Positions 16,051 to 23,167 of a stretch of DNA of 64,000 bases are shown piece after piece. The position numbers and the translations under genes were made by a program. Origin of the DNA: Microbacterium sp. T32 (GTDB lineage Bacteria > Actinomycetota > Actinomycetes > Actinomycetales > Microbacteriaceae); contig NZ_LQQP01000077.1 in the NCBI RefSeq assembly GCF_001619615.1, positions 108,746-172,745 on the forward strand, given 5' to 3'. The notes beneath the pieces are model-generated. The model saw nothing but the letters and a program-made list of their open reading frames with translations. It searched no databases and had not been told where the DNA came from. Position 1 is the stretch's first letter. Every line of letters starts with the position of its first letter.

Positions 16051-16080
16051 ATGTCTAGTCATCAGAAATGATGTCTAGTC
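16051..16080. promoter_or_regulatory. Direct-repeat operator in the divergent XRE/TM2 intergenic region
   Basis: ATGTCTAGTC occurs at 16051-16060 and again at 16071-16080, exactly two helical turns apart, between the XRE gene and the DUF2510-TM2 gene. It is a likely binding site for the XRE regulator. Confidence 0.55.
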
Positions 16081-16101
16081 GTCCTGATCCGAAGGAGCCT
16101 C

Positions 16102-16647
16102 ATGTCAGGCGCAACACCAGGTCCTCCCGAAGGCTGGTATCTGAATCCCGAGTAGCCAGACACGCTTCGCTGGTGGGATGGTTCCACCTGGGGGCCGGTT
16201 GCTCCCAAGCCACCCCTGCCCCAAGCTCGCACATCGGTGAGTGCGCCCCATCCGCAGACGCAGGCCTACCTCTCGCCGCCCGCCCCACCGGCCCCGCGTG
16301 CGGTCCCAGGAACGCCGGCGCAGGGATCTCAGGCCTTCTGGCACGAGGGTCCGGAGGGGCCCCGTCCCTCTCTGCCCCCCAAGGTCAAGACTCTGAATAG
16401 CGCATGGGCCTTCGCCGCCGCTGCGATTCTCGTGCCCTTCATGATGGGCTCGCACCGCATGTATCTCGGTCGAATCGGAACGGGCCTACTGATGCTCGCT
16501 ATCTGGCTGATTCCGTTCCTGGTGGTCACGTTCGAGATCGAGGAACTCCTCTTCCTCGTCGTCGTCGCTCCGCTGGTCGTATTCCCCTGGTGGGTGGTCG
16601 ACGTCGTCAGGCTCCGTCGCTTGGTCGAGGACGCGAACTATCGGTGA
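16102..16647 (+). pseudogene. DUF2510-TM2 membrane protein interrupted by an amber codon
   Basis: GAAGGAG precedes ATG 16102, which opens MSGATPGPPEGWYLNPE, then TAG (16153-16155), then PDTLRWWDGSTWGPVAP in the same frame. Those two pieces are one DUF2510 domain (PxGWYxDP...LRWWDGxxWT). Past a Pro-rich linker, a TM2 domain follows (about 70 residues with two membrane helices and the SHRMYLGR turn). The rest is intact to 16647. Either the stop kills the gene, or translation restarts at GTG 16237 to give TM2 alone, or there is readthrough. The function of DUF2510-TM2 proteins is unknown; they sit in the cytoplasmic membrane. Confidence 0.75.
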
Positions 16648-16681
16648 CTTCGTGTTAACCCCCAGTCGTTACCGTGCGCCT

Positions 16682-16981
16682 GTGGGAGTGATTCAGAGGC
16701 CAGAACCCGCTCGTCCGCCGGCTCATCGCTGCAATGCTCCCGACGGCGAGCCCTTCGGCACAGTCTGGCGGTGCGACGAATGTCGCCGCGCATGGGTTCT
16801 CGTGGGGTCTGGCCGATCGCAGCTTCCAGTATGGGTGCCAGCCATTCGAGGCCCATTCGGTCGTTGGGGTCCCGGCCTTGGGGCAGCTCTCGTCTCCTGG
16901 TTGGTAGTAGCCGGCCTAGCTGGGGCGGCGCTGGTCGTGACTTTGGCGATGATCGCGCTTCTATCCCGTGGACCGTACTAA
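16682..16981 (+). CDS. Small island membrane protein with possible zinc knuckle
   Basis: About 99 residues from GTG 16682 (GTG 16688 is equally possible). His and Cys in HRCNAPDG and the pair in WRCDECRRAW could bind zinc. A single hydrophobic C-terminal helix (AALVSWLVVAGLAGAALVVTLAMIALL) anchors it in the membrane. No ribosome site is obvious. Function unknown. Confidence 0.5.
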   Translation: MGVIQRPEPARPPAHRCNAPDGEPFGTVWRCDECRRAWVLVGSGRSQLPVWVPAIRGPFGRWGPGLGAALVSWLVVAGLAGAALVVTLAMIALLSRGPY

Positions 16982-17127
16982 TGCGGGCGTCCTAATCCTT
17001 GCTTTTGAGAACGGCCGTCATCGGCCTTTCTCGCAACCGTCCGAAGTGCCCCCGCGTATCTAAATCCTGTATCCAAATTATTGCCGTCTCATCTGGGTTT
17101 TTCCTGACTTCTGATACCCCCCTAGGG

Positions 17128-17133
17128 TATAAT
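17128..17133 (+). promoter_or_regulatory. -10 box of a leaderless serine-recombinase promoter
   Basis: A consensus TATAAT (17128-17133) lies 5 nt before GTG 17139, so transcription should start at or within a base or so of the start codon. CCCCTAGGG just upstream is palindromic and may be an operator. The surrounding 100 bp are AT-rich. Confidence 0.65.
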
Positions 17134-17138
17134 TGGAC

Positions 17139-17714
17139 GTGAGCAACCATCAGAGCATCGGCTACGTCCGAGTCAGCACGAACAAGCAGACCACCGACCA
17201 GCAGCGCGACGCCCTCGAAGCGGCCGGAGTCACCCGGATCTTCGAAGACGTGATGAGCGGCGCACGCTCAGACCGCCCCGGCTTGAAAGCCCTCCTTGAG
17301 TACGCCCGAGAGGGCGACACCATCACCGTTGTCGCACTCGACCGCCTGGGCCGCTCCATGACGCACGTCATCCTCACCATTGAGGAGCTGCAGGCCAGGG
17401 GCATCCTGCTTCGCTCGCTACGCGAGGGAGTCGACTTCACCCAGCCCGTCGGCCGAATGCTCGCCGGAATCTTCGCCAGCCTCGCCGAATACGAGCGCGC
17501 CCTCATCCGAGAACGAGCCGAGGCGGCCCGCGAGGCAGCCCGCCTGCGCGGCAAGCAGACCGGACGCCCCCGAGCACTGGACCAGGCGAAGGTCCGCCAA
17601 GCCTGGTCCCTCCGCGAAGCAGGATTCACACCCTCCGAGATCGCAGCGACGCTCAAGGTCAGCCGCGCCACCGTCTACCGGGCCTTCGACACCGCCAAGA
17701 CCCTCGCCCACTGA
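17139..17714 (+). CDS. Serine recombinase (resolvase/invertase family)
   Basis: 191 residues. The catalytic N-terminal domain shows Ser13 in GYVRVSTNKQ, the LDRLGRS motif with active-site arginines, and the SLAEYERALIRERAEA helix E region. The C-terminal HTH (FTPSEIAATLKVSRATVYRAF) binds the recombination site. This is the compact Tn3/Hin-type enzyme that resolves cointegrates or inverts segments. I take GTG 17139 because TATAAT ends 5 nt before it; a TTG at 17133 overlaps the -10 box. It lies next to the tyrosine integrase, so the island carries two chemically different recombinases. Confidence 0.9.
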   Translation: MSNHQSIGYVRVSTNKQTTDQQRDALEAAGVTRIFEDVMSGARSDRPGLKALLEYAREGDTITVVALDRLGRSMTHVILTIEELQARGILLRSLREGVDFTQPVGRMLAGIFASLAEYERALIRERAEAAREAARLRGKQTGRPRALDQAKVRQAWSLREAGFTPSEIAATLKVSRATVYRAFDTAKTLAH

Positions 17715-17866
17715 ACCGGGCGCTCAAGCGGGGAAGCGAAGCGACCACAAGGTAGCGCCGGGTAAACGCAGCCTGTGAATCGTTCGCCAAGGCGGACGCC
17801 CGACCCCGCTCACCTGTACAGACGTTGGGTGCCTTCTTAGCGCCCTTCGACTCTGAGGAGGAGACT

Positions 17867-19051
17867 GTGAAGCAGGAAAGCGCGAAGAAGGCTCGACGCC
17901 GCGCGTTCGGAAACGTGAAGCAGCTGCCTTCGGGCCGTTACCTCGCGAGATACACCGCGCCTGATGGTACAGCCAGGGCGGTGAAGGGGACCTTCACTAC
18001 CAAGTCGGAGGCGGATTCGGCTCTCAACCGCATCCGCATCCAGCAGGAGGATCGGCTTTGGATCGACCCGCGCTCTCGGTCTCAAACGCTGAGCGAGTAC
18101 CTTCCAACGTTTCTCGCTAACCGCAGGAATCGACAGGGTCAGCCGGTGGCACCCAAGACGAGGCAACTCGCGGACTGGCATCTTCGTGCCTTCATCCTCC
18201 CCGCTTTTGGAGACAGGCGTCTCGATCAGATCACGCGAGAGGAGGTGACCACCTGGCACGGCTCCCTCGAATGCGGCGCGGCCGTGAAGCGCCAGCTATA
18301 CAGCCTTCTTCACGCCATCTTCACGATGGCCGCTAGTGACGGCCTGGTGCGCGAGAACCCGTGCCGCATTCGAGGTGCGGGGCAGGTCCCGGAGCCGAAC
18401 CGGCCCTACTTCACACTCGCGCAGGCCGAGAAGGTCATCGAGGCTATGGAGGGCCCCGAGAAGCTCGTCGCGCAAATTGCCTTCCACGCTCAGTTGCGGA
18501 TCGGTGAGGCGCTCGCGCTTCGATGGGCTGACGTCGACCTCGACGCCCGGACTCTACACGTTCGGCGTTCGGTGACAGAGAGCTACAACGCGCAGCACGA
18601 GGCAGCACCAAAGGGTGGGAGGTCCAGGTTCATCGGCATCGACGACGATCTGGTGACAATTCTGCGCGCCACTCCTCGCCGGCCGGCAAACGCCCGCGTC
18701 GCGGTTCGGTCGGACGGAGCTGTGATGCGCCATTGGCACGTCACCACGGTCTGGCAGCGAGCCCGAAAAGCCGTCGACCTCGAGCATTTCACGCTCCATG
18801 ATCTCCGTGCCGCGGGTGCTACGGCGCTCTCGTATGAGGGAGTTCCTCTCCGAGCGGTGATGGATCACCTGGGCCACTCGACCACAAACGCGGCCCTGCA
18901 CTACCAGCGCCGTGCGGAGACGCTCAAGCACGTCCAGGCGCAGGCGTTCGAGCGAGCCCTCGCCCGTTCCCGTGCTGAGCGTGACACAGCAGAGGCCACG
19001 GGGGATAAGAGCTCTGAGCTGCGGGGCGCTTATGGCACGTCTATGGCATGA
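17867..19051 (+). CDS. int: Tyrosine-recombinase integrase of the island
   Basis: 394 residues from GTG 17867, 4-5 nt after GAGGAGGAG. An N-terminal AP2-like arm-binding segment (GRYLARYTAPDG) and SAM-like core-binding domain precede the catalytic domain with Arg211 (QLRIGEAL), a Lys in the PKGGRSRF turn, His311-x-x-Arg314 (HDLR), the LGHS box and the nucleophile Tyr346 (LHYQRR). It catalyses att-site recombination at the tRNA-Gly 3' end. It reads toward attR, which begins 62 bp after its stop. The C-terminal 45 residues are charged and of low complexity. Confidence 0.92.
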   Translation: MKQESAKKARRRAFGNVKQLPSGRYLARYTAPDGTARAVKGTFTTKSEADSALNRIRIQQEDRLWIDPRSRSQTLSEYLPTFLANRRNRQGQPVAPKTRQLADWHLRAFILPAFGDRRLDQITREEVTTWHGSLECGAAVKRQLYSLLHAIFTMAASDGLVRENPCRIRGAGQVPEPNRPYFTLAQAEKVIEAMEGPEKLVAQIAFHAQLRIGEALALRWADVDLDARTLHVRRSVTESYNAQHEAAPKGGRSRFIGIDDDLVTILRATPRRPANARVAVRSDGAVMRHWHVTTVWQRARKAVDLEHFTLHDLRAAGATALSYEGVPLRAVMDHLGHSTTNAALHYQRRAETLKHVQAQAFERALARSRAERDTAEATGDKSSELRGAYGTSMA

Positions 19052-19113
19052 GCCTCGGCCGCAACCCTCGGAACGAGGTAATCGAGCCCAGAGATACCAA
19101 GCGACGTTTGGGA

Positions 19114-19164
19114 ATACATGTGGAGGGGCTGACGGGAATCGAACCCGCGCTGTCTGCTTGGGAA
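19114..19164. repeat. Right attachment repeat (attR) overlapping tRNA-Gly
   Basis: 51 bp identical to 11031-11081. It covers the anticodon loop to the CCA end of the intact tRNA-Gly gene plus 7 nt downstream. Confidence 0.92.
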
Positions 19165-19194
19165 GCAGAAGTTCTGCCATTGAACTACAGCCCC
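19121..19194 (-). tRNA. tRNA-Gly(CCC)
   Basis: On the minus strand the acceptor stem GGGGCTG pairs with CAGCCCC. The D-arm includes AGTTCAATGGCAGAAC, the anticodon stem is TCTGC/GCAGA around the loop TTCCCAA (anticodon CCC), and the T-arm contains GGTTCGATTCC. Discriminator T and an encoded CCA end the gene at 19121. It is the integration target of the island and stays functional because the repeat restores its 3' half. Confidence 0.93.
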
Positions 19195-19271
19195 GAGCGC
19201 CTGACGGCACTCCCGCCAGCATAACAGCGTCTCCCGTGGCATCCAGGTCGGGGTTCGTCTCCCGTGGGCGC

Positions 19272-19349
19272 CCAGATCACGTGACGTGGTCGAGCACGCA
19301 CGCCGTGGCGCGGCATTGCGGGTGCACTCGCCCGGATCGCGTGATCTGG
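19272..19349. repeat. 78-bp palindromic element, copy 1 (AGATCACGTGA family)
   Basis: CCAGATCACGTGA (19272-19284) pairs with TCGCGTGATCTGG (19337-19349) with one mismatch. A second unit of exactly the same length and similar interior occurs at 59027-59104. It lies between tRNA-Gly and dcd. Confidence 0.75.
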
Positions 19350-19384
19350 CGGACCCGCGCGACCCCACGCCCTAGGCTGGGCGC

Positions 19385-19990
19385 GTGCTGCTCTCCGATC
19401 GCGATATCCGTGCCGAACTCGCCGACGGACGCCTGGGGCTCGACCCCTTCGATCCGGCGATGGTGCAGCCGTCGAGCGTCGATGTGCGCCTCGACCGGTA
19501 CTTCCGGCTGTTCGACAACCACAAGTACCCGTTCATCGATCCCGCCGAGGATCAGCCCGAACTCACCCGCCTCATCGAGGTGGAACCGGACGAACCGTTC
19601 ATCCTGCACCCGGGTGAATTCGCGCTGGGCTCGACGTTCGAACGCGTCACGCTGCCCGACGACGTCGCCGCGCGCCTCGAGGGCAAGTCCTCGCTCGGGC
19701 GCCTGGGGCTGCTCACGCACTCGACCGCCGGGTTCATCGACCCGGGATTCTCGGGCCACGTGACCCTCGAGCTCTCGAACGTCGCGACGCTCCCGATCAA
19801 GCTCTGGCCGGGCATGAAGATCGGCCAGGTCTGCTACTTCCGCCTGACGTCGCCCGCCGAGAACCCATACGGGTCGGGTCCCTACGGCAACCGCTACCAG
19901 GGCCAGCGCGGCCCGACGGCGTCGCGCTCCGCGCTCAACTTCCACCGCACCGACGTCGGCACGACCGACGCCGGCTCCGCCGGGCGCTGA
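19385..19990 (+). CDS. dcd: dCTP deaminase, probably the dUMP-forming bifunctional type
   Basis: 201 residues, full length for the family. [36 protein letters not shown] and the catalytic [15 protein letters not shown] (Glu) are all present, with the C-terminal [11 protein letters not shown]. The enzyme supplies dUMP for thymidylate synthesis; actinobacterial members commonly combine deaminase and diphosphatase activity, which spares a separate dut gene. GTG 19385 lies 6 nt after TAGGCT (19373-19378), so the mRNA is probably leaderless. A terminator hairpin follows the stop. Confidence 0.93.
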   Translation: MLLSDRDIRAELADGRLGLDPFDPAMVQPSSVDVRLDRYFRLFDNHKYPFIDPAEDQPELTRLIEVEPDEPFILHPGEFALGSTFERVTLPDDVAARLEGKSSLGRLGLLTHSTAGFIDPGFSGHVTLELSNVATLPIKLWPGMKIGQVCYFRLTSPAENPYGSGPYGNRYQGQRGPTASRSALNFHRTDVGTTDAGSAGR

Positions 19991-20003
19991 GCCCGAACAC
20001 CGA

Positions 20004-20036
20004 ACAGCCCCGTCGAGTCGACCTCGGCGGGGCTGT
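20004..20036 (+). terminator. dcd terminator hairpin
   Basis: ACAGCCCCGTCGAG (20004-20017) pairs with 20023-20036, one mismatch, 5-nt loop, followed by CCTGTTCTG. Confidence 0.75.
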
Positions 20037-20153
20037 CCTGTTCTGCGTGATCGCGGTCTCGCGTCTGCGGTGCGGCGTCCGGCGATAAACGCGATTCCCG
20101 CGGAGAAACGCGTTGTGCACCCGTTTCCTGCCGCGAGAAGCGTATATCGATGG

Positions 20154-20936
20154 TCACTCGGATGCCGCGGGCTCACCGGATGCCGTCGACTCGCGGCCGC
20201 GGCTGAAGCCGGCGTCGAAGCCGCGCTCGTAGGCGCGCTGCGCCGCCCGGCGGTCGTCGTGGCCGTGGCCGTGGTGCGCGTGTCCGCCGCGGGGGTCGCA
20301 TCCGCGACCGTGGCCGCCGCGGTGCCGCGGGTCGTGCTGCTCGGCGTCGGCGTGCGCGTCGGTATCAGGCTCGCCGCGCCAGCCCGGGCCGAACCCGGCG
20401 CCCGGACCGAACCCGGCGCCCGGACCGAAGCCGGGGCCGAACCCGGGACCGAAGCCGCGACCGAACTGGCCGAAACCGGGACCGAAGCCGCGCATGCCTG
20501 GCCCGCGCCCGCCGCGGCCGCGGGGGCCGAACGGCGCCGTGTCCGACTCGTCGAGACCGAGCGCCGCGGAGACCGCGTCGAGCGAGGCGACGAGACGTTC
20601 GAGCTCTTCGGCCGGCACGCCCGCGAGCAGCGCCGAGCGGTCGGCATCCAATCGGTCGAGGATCTCGCGACCCTCGGCGGTCAGGGCCCAGCCGTCGTCG
20701 GTGCGCTCGATCCACCCGCGCTCGGCGAGGGCGGCGAGGCGCTTGCCACCGCGGGCGAGGCGGTCGGCGATCCACGGGGCGTCGATGCGGCCGTCGATCG
20801 CGCGCAGCAGCAGGACGGTCTTGGGGTGGAGGTCGCTGTCGCGCAGCTGCGCGAGCAGGCGATAGTGCAGCGCGTGTCCGACCGTCGTGAGGCGGTGGGC
20901 GAGGCTGCGGGGATCCAGAGGTGTGGAGGTGTCCAT
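20154..20936 (-). CDS. MarR/PadR-like winged-HTH regulator with Gly- and His-rich tail
   Basis: 260 residues after GAAAGGAAC. The first ~120 residues form a winged helix (LHYRLLAQLRDSDLHPKTVLLLRAIDGRIDAPWIADRLARGGKRLAALAERGWIERTDDGWALTAEG). A low-complexity region of (GFGPGFGPGAGFGPG) repeats follows, then a His/Asp/Gly-rich tail (PRHRGGHGRGCDPRGGHAHHGHGHDD) that could bind metals. It diverges from another MarR-type gene whose His/Pro/Gly-rich part is at the opposite end. The shared 110-bp gap carries three copies of a GACATGTA motif, so the pair probably cross- or autoregulate. Confidence 0.75.
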   Translation of the reverse strand: MDTSTPLDPRSLAHRLTTVGHALHYRLLAQLRDSDLHPKTVLLLRAIDGRIDAPWIADRLARGGKRLAALAERGWIERTDDGWALTAEGREILDRLDADRSALLAGVPAEELERLVASLDAVSAALGLDESDTAPFGPRGRGGRGPGMRGFGPGFGQFGRGFGPGFGPGFGPGAGFGPGAGFGPGWRGEPDTDAHADAEQHDPRHRGGHGRGCDPRGGHAHHGHGHDDRRAAQRAYERGFDAGFSRGRESTASGEPAASE

Positions 20937-20971
20937 GGGGTGTTCCTTTCGTGGGGCGGGATGTCCGCCGG

Positions 20972-21040
20972 TTACATGTCACGTGACAACGAATGTACTG
21001 TGACATGTATTCCGAATGCTTGTCAAGCGACATGTAAAAT
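20972..21040. promoter_or_regulatory. Shared operator region of two divergent MarR-type genes
   Basis: TTACATGTCAC (20972-20982), GTGACATGTA (21000-21009) and CGACATGTAA (21028-21037) are copies of one motif; the first is inverted relative to the other two and makes a 10-bp-arm inverted repeat with the second. TAAAAT (21035-21040) overlaps the third copy and lies 6 nt before ATG 21047, so binding there would block a leaderless promoter. Confidence 0.7.
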
Positions 21041-21046
21041 CACCGC

Positions 21047-21562
21047 ATGACCGCCGACCCCGCCGACGAGATCGCCGCCGCCCTCGCCAAGATCCGTGGT
21101 CGTCGCCCCAGGCCGCCGTTCGGAGGAGGCTTCGGCGGCCCCCACCCGCACGACCACCGCGGTCACGGTCCACACGCGTTCCCCGGCGGGCCCCCGTGGG
21201 GCGAGCCCGGCCCGGGGAGGTTCGCCGGTGTCGCGCGCTTCCGCATGCTGGATGCCCTGCTCGCGGCATCCGGTCCGCTGTCGGTGAGCGAGATCGCCGA
21301 GGCCGTCGGTGTGGACCAGCCCCGCGCATCGCGCCTGGTTCAGCAGGGCGTCCAGATGCGACTCGTCGAACGCGAGCCCGATCCCGACGACGCCCGACGT
21401 CTGCGCGTCCGCCTCACCGCCGAGGGCGAGCGGCTCGTCTCGAGCCTTCGGGGCAGGCGGCGGGATGCCGTGCGCTCCGCGCTCGAGTCCTTCACCGACG
21501 CCGAGCGCGCCGACTTCGCCCGCCTCCTCGCGAAGTTCGCCGACGCCTGGCCGCAGGACTGA
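21047..21562 (+). CDS. MarR-family regulator with His/Pro/Gly-rich N-terminus
   Basis: 171 residues. About 40 N-terminal residues are low complexity (PPFGGGFGGPHPHDHRGHGPHAFPGGPP). Then comes a MarR winged helix: RFRMLDALLAASGPLSVSEIAEAVGVDQPRASRLVQQGVQMRLVEREPDPDDARRLRVRLTAEG, with the wing carrying the usual DDxR pair, and a C-terminal dimerisation helix. The His-rich segment suggests metal sensing, an inference. It is translated from a start codon directly behind the -10 box and diverges from the related regulator at 20154. Confidence 0.85.
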   Translation: MTADPADEIAAALAKIRGRRPRPPFGGGFGGPHPHDHRGHGPHAFPGGPPWGEPGPGRFAGVARFRMLDALLAASGPLSVSEIAEAVGVDQPRASRLVQQGVQMRLVEREPDPDDARRLRVRLTAEGERLVSSLRGRRRDAVRSALESFTDAERADFARLLAKFADAWPQD

Positions 21563-21634
21563 CGCCGCGGCATCCCGGGCTGGCGATCGGCTCGCACGGC
21601 GGTGCGGGCCGGTCACAGCCCGGATGGTCCCGCG

Positions 21635-23017
21635 TCAGCGGATCGCGGCGCCCCGGTTCTGCACGGGGATCATCAGTGCCAGGCCCACGGCGAGGATCAG
21701 CACGATCCCGAGGATGCCGAGCCGCGTGTCGCCCGTGAGGCGCACGAACAGCGCGAAGAGCCCGGGCGCGAGGAACGACACCGCGCGACCGGTGGTGGCG
21801 TAGAGGCCGAAGATCTCACCCTCGCGACCCTCCGGCGTCGCCCGCGAGAGGTACGTGCGGCTGGCCGACTGGACCGGGCCGACGAACAGGCCGAGGCCGA
21901 GTCCCGCCACCCAGAAGAGCGGCTGCGAGGTGCCGATGAACAGGATCACCGTGCCGAGCACGATCAGGCCAACGAGCGAGAAGACGATCACGCGCTTGGG
22001 GCCGAAGCGGTCGTCGAGGCGCCCGGAGAACATCGTGCTGATGCCCGCGACGACGTTCGCGGCGACCGCGAAGTACAGCACTTCAGTGGACGAGAACCCG
22101 AACACCTGTGCCGCGATGATCGCGCCGAACGTGAACACTCCGGTGAGGCCGTCGCGGAACACCGCGCTCGCGACGAGGAACAGCAGCACCGGGCGGCTGT
22201 CGCGCCACAGTGACCGGAGCGTTCCCCACAGCACGACGTACGACTGGAAGAAGCCGATCCGCACCTTCCGGCTCTGCGCGGGGATCTCCGGCACGCGCAC
22301 GAGCACCGGGATCGCGAACACCGCGAACCAGACCGCGGATGCCAGGATCGCCAGGCGGATGTTCCAGCCGCCGTCCTTGGGTACGGCGAGGAGGCCGGCG
22401 GCATCCGGATTCCCGAAACCCTGGATGAACAGGACCAGCAGGAGGAGGAGCAGCACGATGCCGCCGACGTATCCCATGCCCCAGCCGAAGCCGGAGACGC
22501 GCCCGATGTTCTCGCGCGTGGAGACCTGCGACAGCATCGCGTAGTAGTTGACGCTCGCGAACTCGAAGAAGACGTTGCCGACGGCGAGCAGCGTCGCGCC
22601 GAGGATGAGGTACGACGGCGTCCCTTCGACGAACACCATCGCGGCCATCGCCAGCACGATCACGCCGGTGTTGATGCCGAGCCACAGCTTGCGGCGTCCG
22701 GTTCCGTCGCTGCGCTGACCGAGCACGGGTGCGAGGAGCGCGACCACGATTCCGGCGATCATCAGGGCGTTTCCCACGAGGGCGGCGTTGTCGGCGAGTG
22801 CCTTGACCAGCTCCGGGTTGCGGTCGTCGTCACCCGCGGCAGCCACGATCGCCGGGTCGACGAAGTACGAGCTCGCCAGGTACGTGCTGAACACGAACGT
22901 CGTCACGACCGCGTTGAACGCCGCGGATCCCCAGTCCCACAGCGCCCACGCCAGGACCGGCCGCTTGCCTTCGACCGACGGGGCGGGAGGCGGTGGAGGT
23001 GCGGTGGGAGTGGACAT
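21635..23017 (-). CDS. MFS permease of the UMF1 / Atg22-like group
   Basis: 460 residues with twelve hydrophobic helices. The start LAWALWDWGSAAFNAVVTTFVFSTYL is typical of the UMF1/Atg22-like major facilitator group, and GQRSDGTGRRKLWL is the loop 2-3 motif A. The N-terminal 20 residues are a Pro/Ala-rich cytoplasmic tail. Related permeases export amino acids or other metabolites, but bacterial members are mostly unassigned. I use ATG 23017; an in-frame GTG at 23026 would add three residues. It is a single gene between a MarR gene and a divergent helicase. Confidence 0.8.
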   Translation of the reverse strand: MSTPTAPPPPPAPSVEGKRPVLAWALWDWGSAAFNAVVTTFVFSTYLASSYFVDPAIVAAAGDDDRNPELVKALADNAALVGNALMIAGIVVALLAPVLGQRSDGTGRRKLWLGINTGVIVLAMAAMVFVEGTPSYLILGATLLAVGNVFFEFASVNYYAMLSQVSTRENIGRVSGFGWGMGYVGGIVLLLLLLVLFIQGFGNPDAAGLLAVPKDGGWNIRLAILASAVWFAVFAIPVLVRVPEIPAQSRKVRIGFFQSYVVLWGTLRSLWRDSRPVLLFLVASAVFRDGLTGVFTFGAIIAAQVFGFSSTEVLYFAVAANVVAGISTMFSGRLDDRFGPKRVIVFSLVGLIVLGTVILFIGTSQPLFWVAGLGLGLFVGPVQSASRTYLSRATPEGREGEIFGLYATTGRAVSFLAPGLFALFVRLTGDTRLGILGIVLILAVGLALMIPVQNRGAAIR

Positions 23018-23167
23018 GTCGCTCACGGTAAGACCCTTCGGTGAACGCGCGGATACGTCGGGCGCGCCCGCGCCGCCGCTGGCACGTGCGCTCAGGGTAT
23101 GCCCTCGAACGGCCTCTGCTGCGGCCCCGAACGGGGGTTTCCCGGGGTGGCGGACTACCGTGGAGTC

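Larger units (their letters stand above)
11031..19164. mobile_element. 8.1-kb genomic island integrated in tRNA-Gly(CCC)
   Basis: Perfect 51-bp direct repeats at 11031-11081 and 19114-19164 bound a stretch that differs from the flanks: lower GC, fewer GGATGCC words, many unknown genes and HTH proteins. A tyrosine integrase reads toward the intact tRNA-Gly at the right end. The repeat begins in the anticodon loop, runs through the T-arm and CCA and extends 7 nt past the tRNA, the classic attachment geometry of tRNA-targeting integrases. There are no recognisable conjugation, replication-initiation, capsid or terminase genes, so it is an integrative element that would need a helper, or a remnant of one. 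Confidence 0.9.

Noticed and set aside
18912..19763. Plus-strand frame bridging integrase end, tRNA-Gly and dcd
   Set aside because: It crosses a tRNA gene and overlaps two well-supported genes in other frames.
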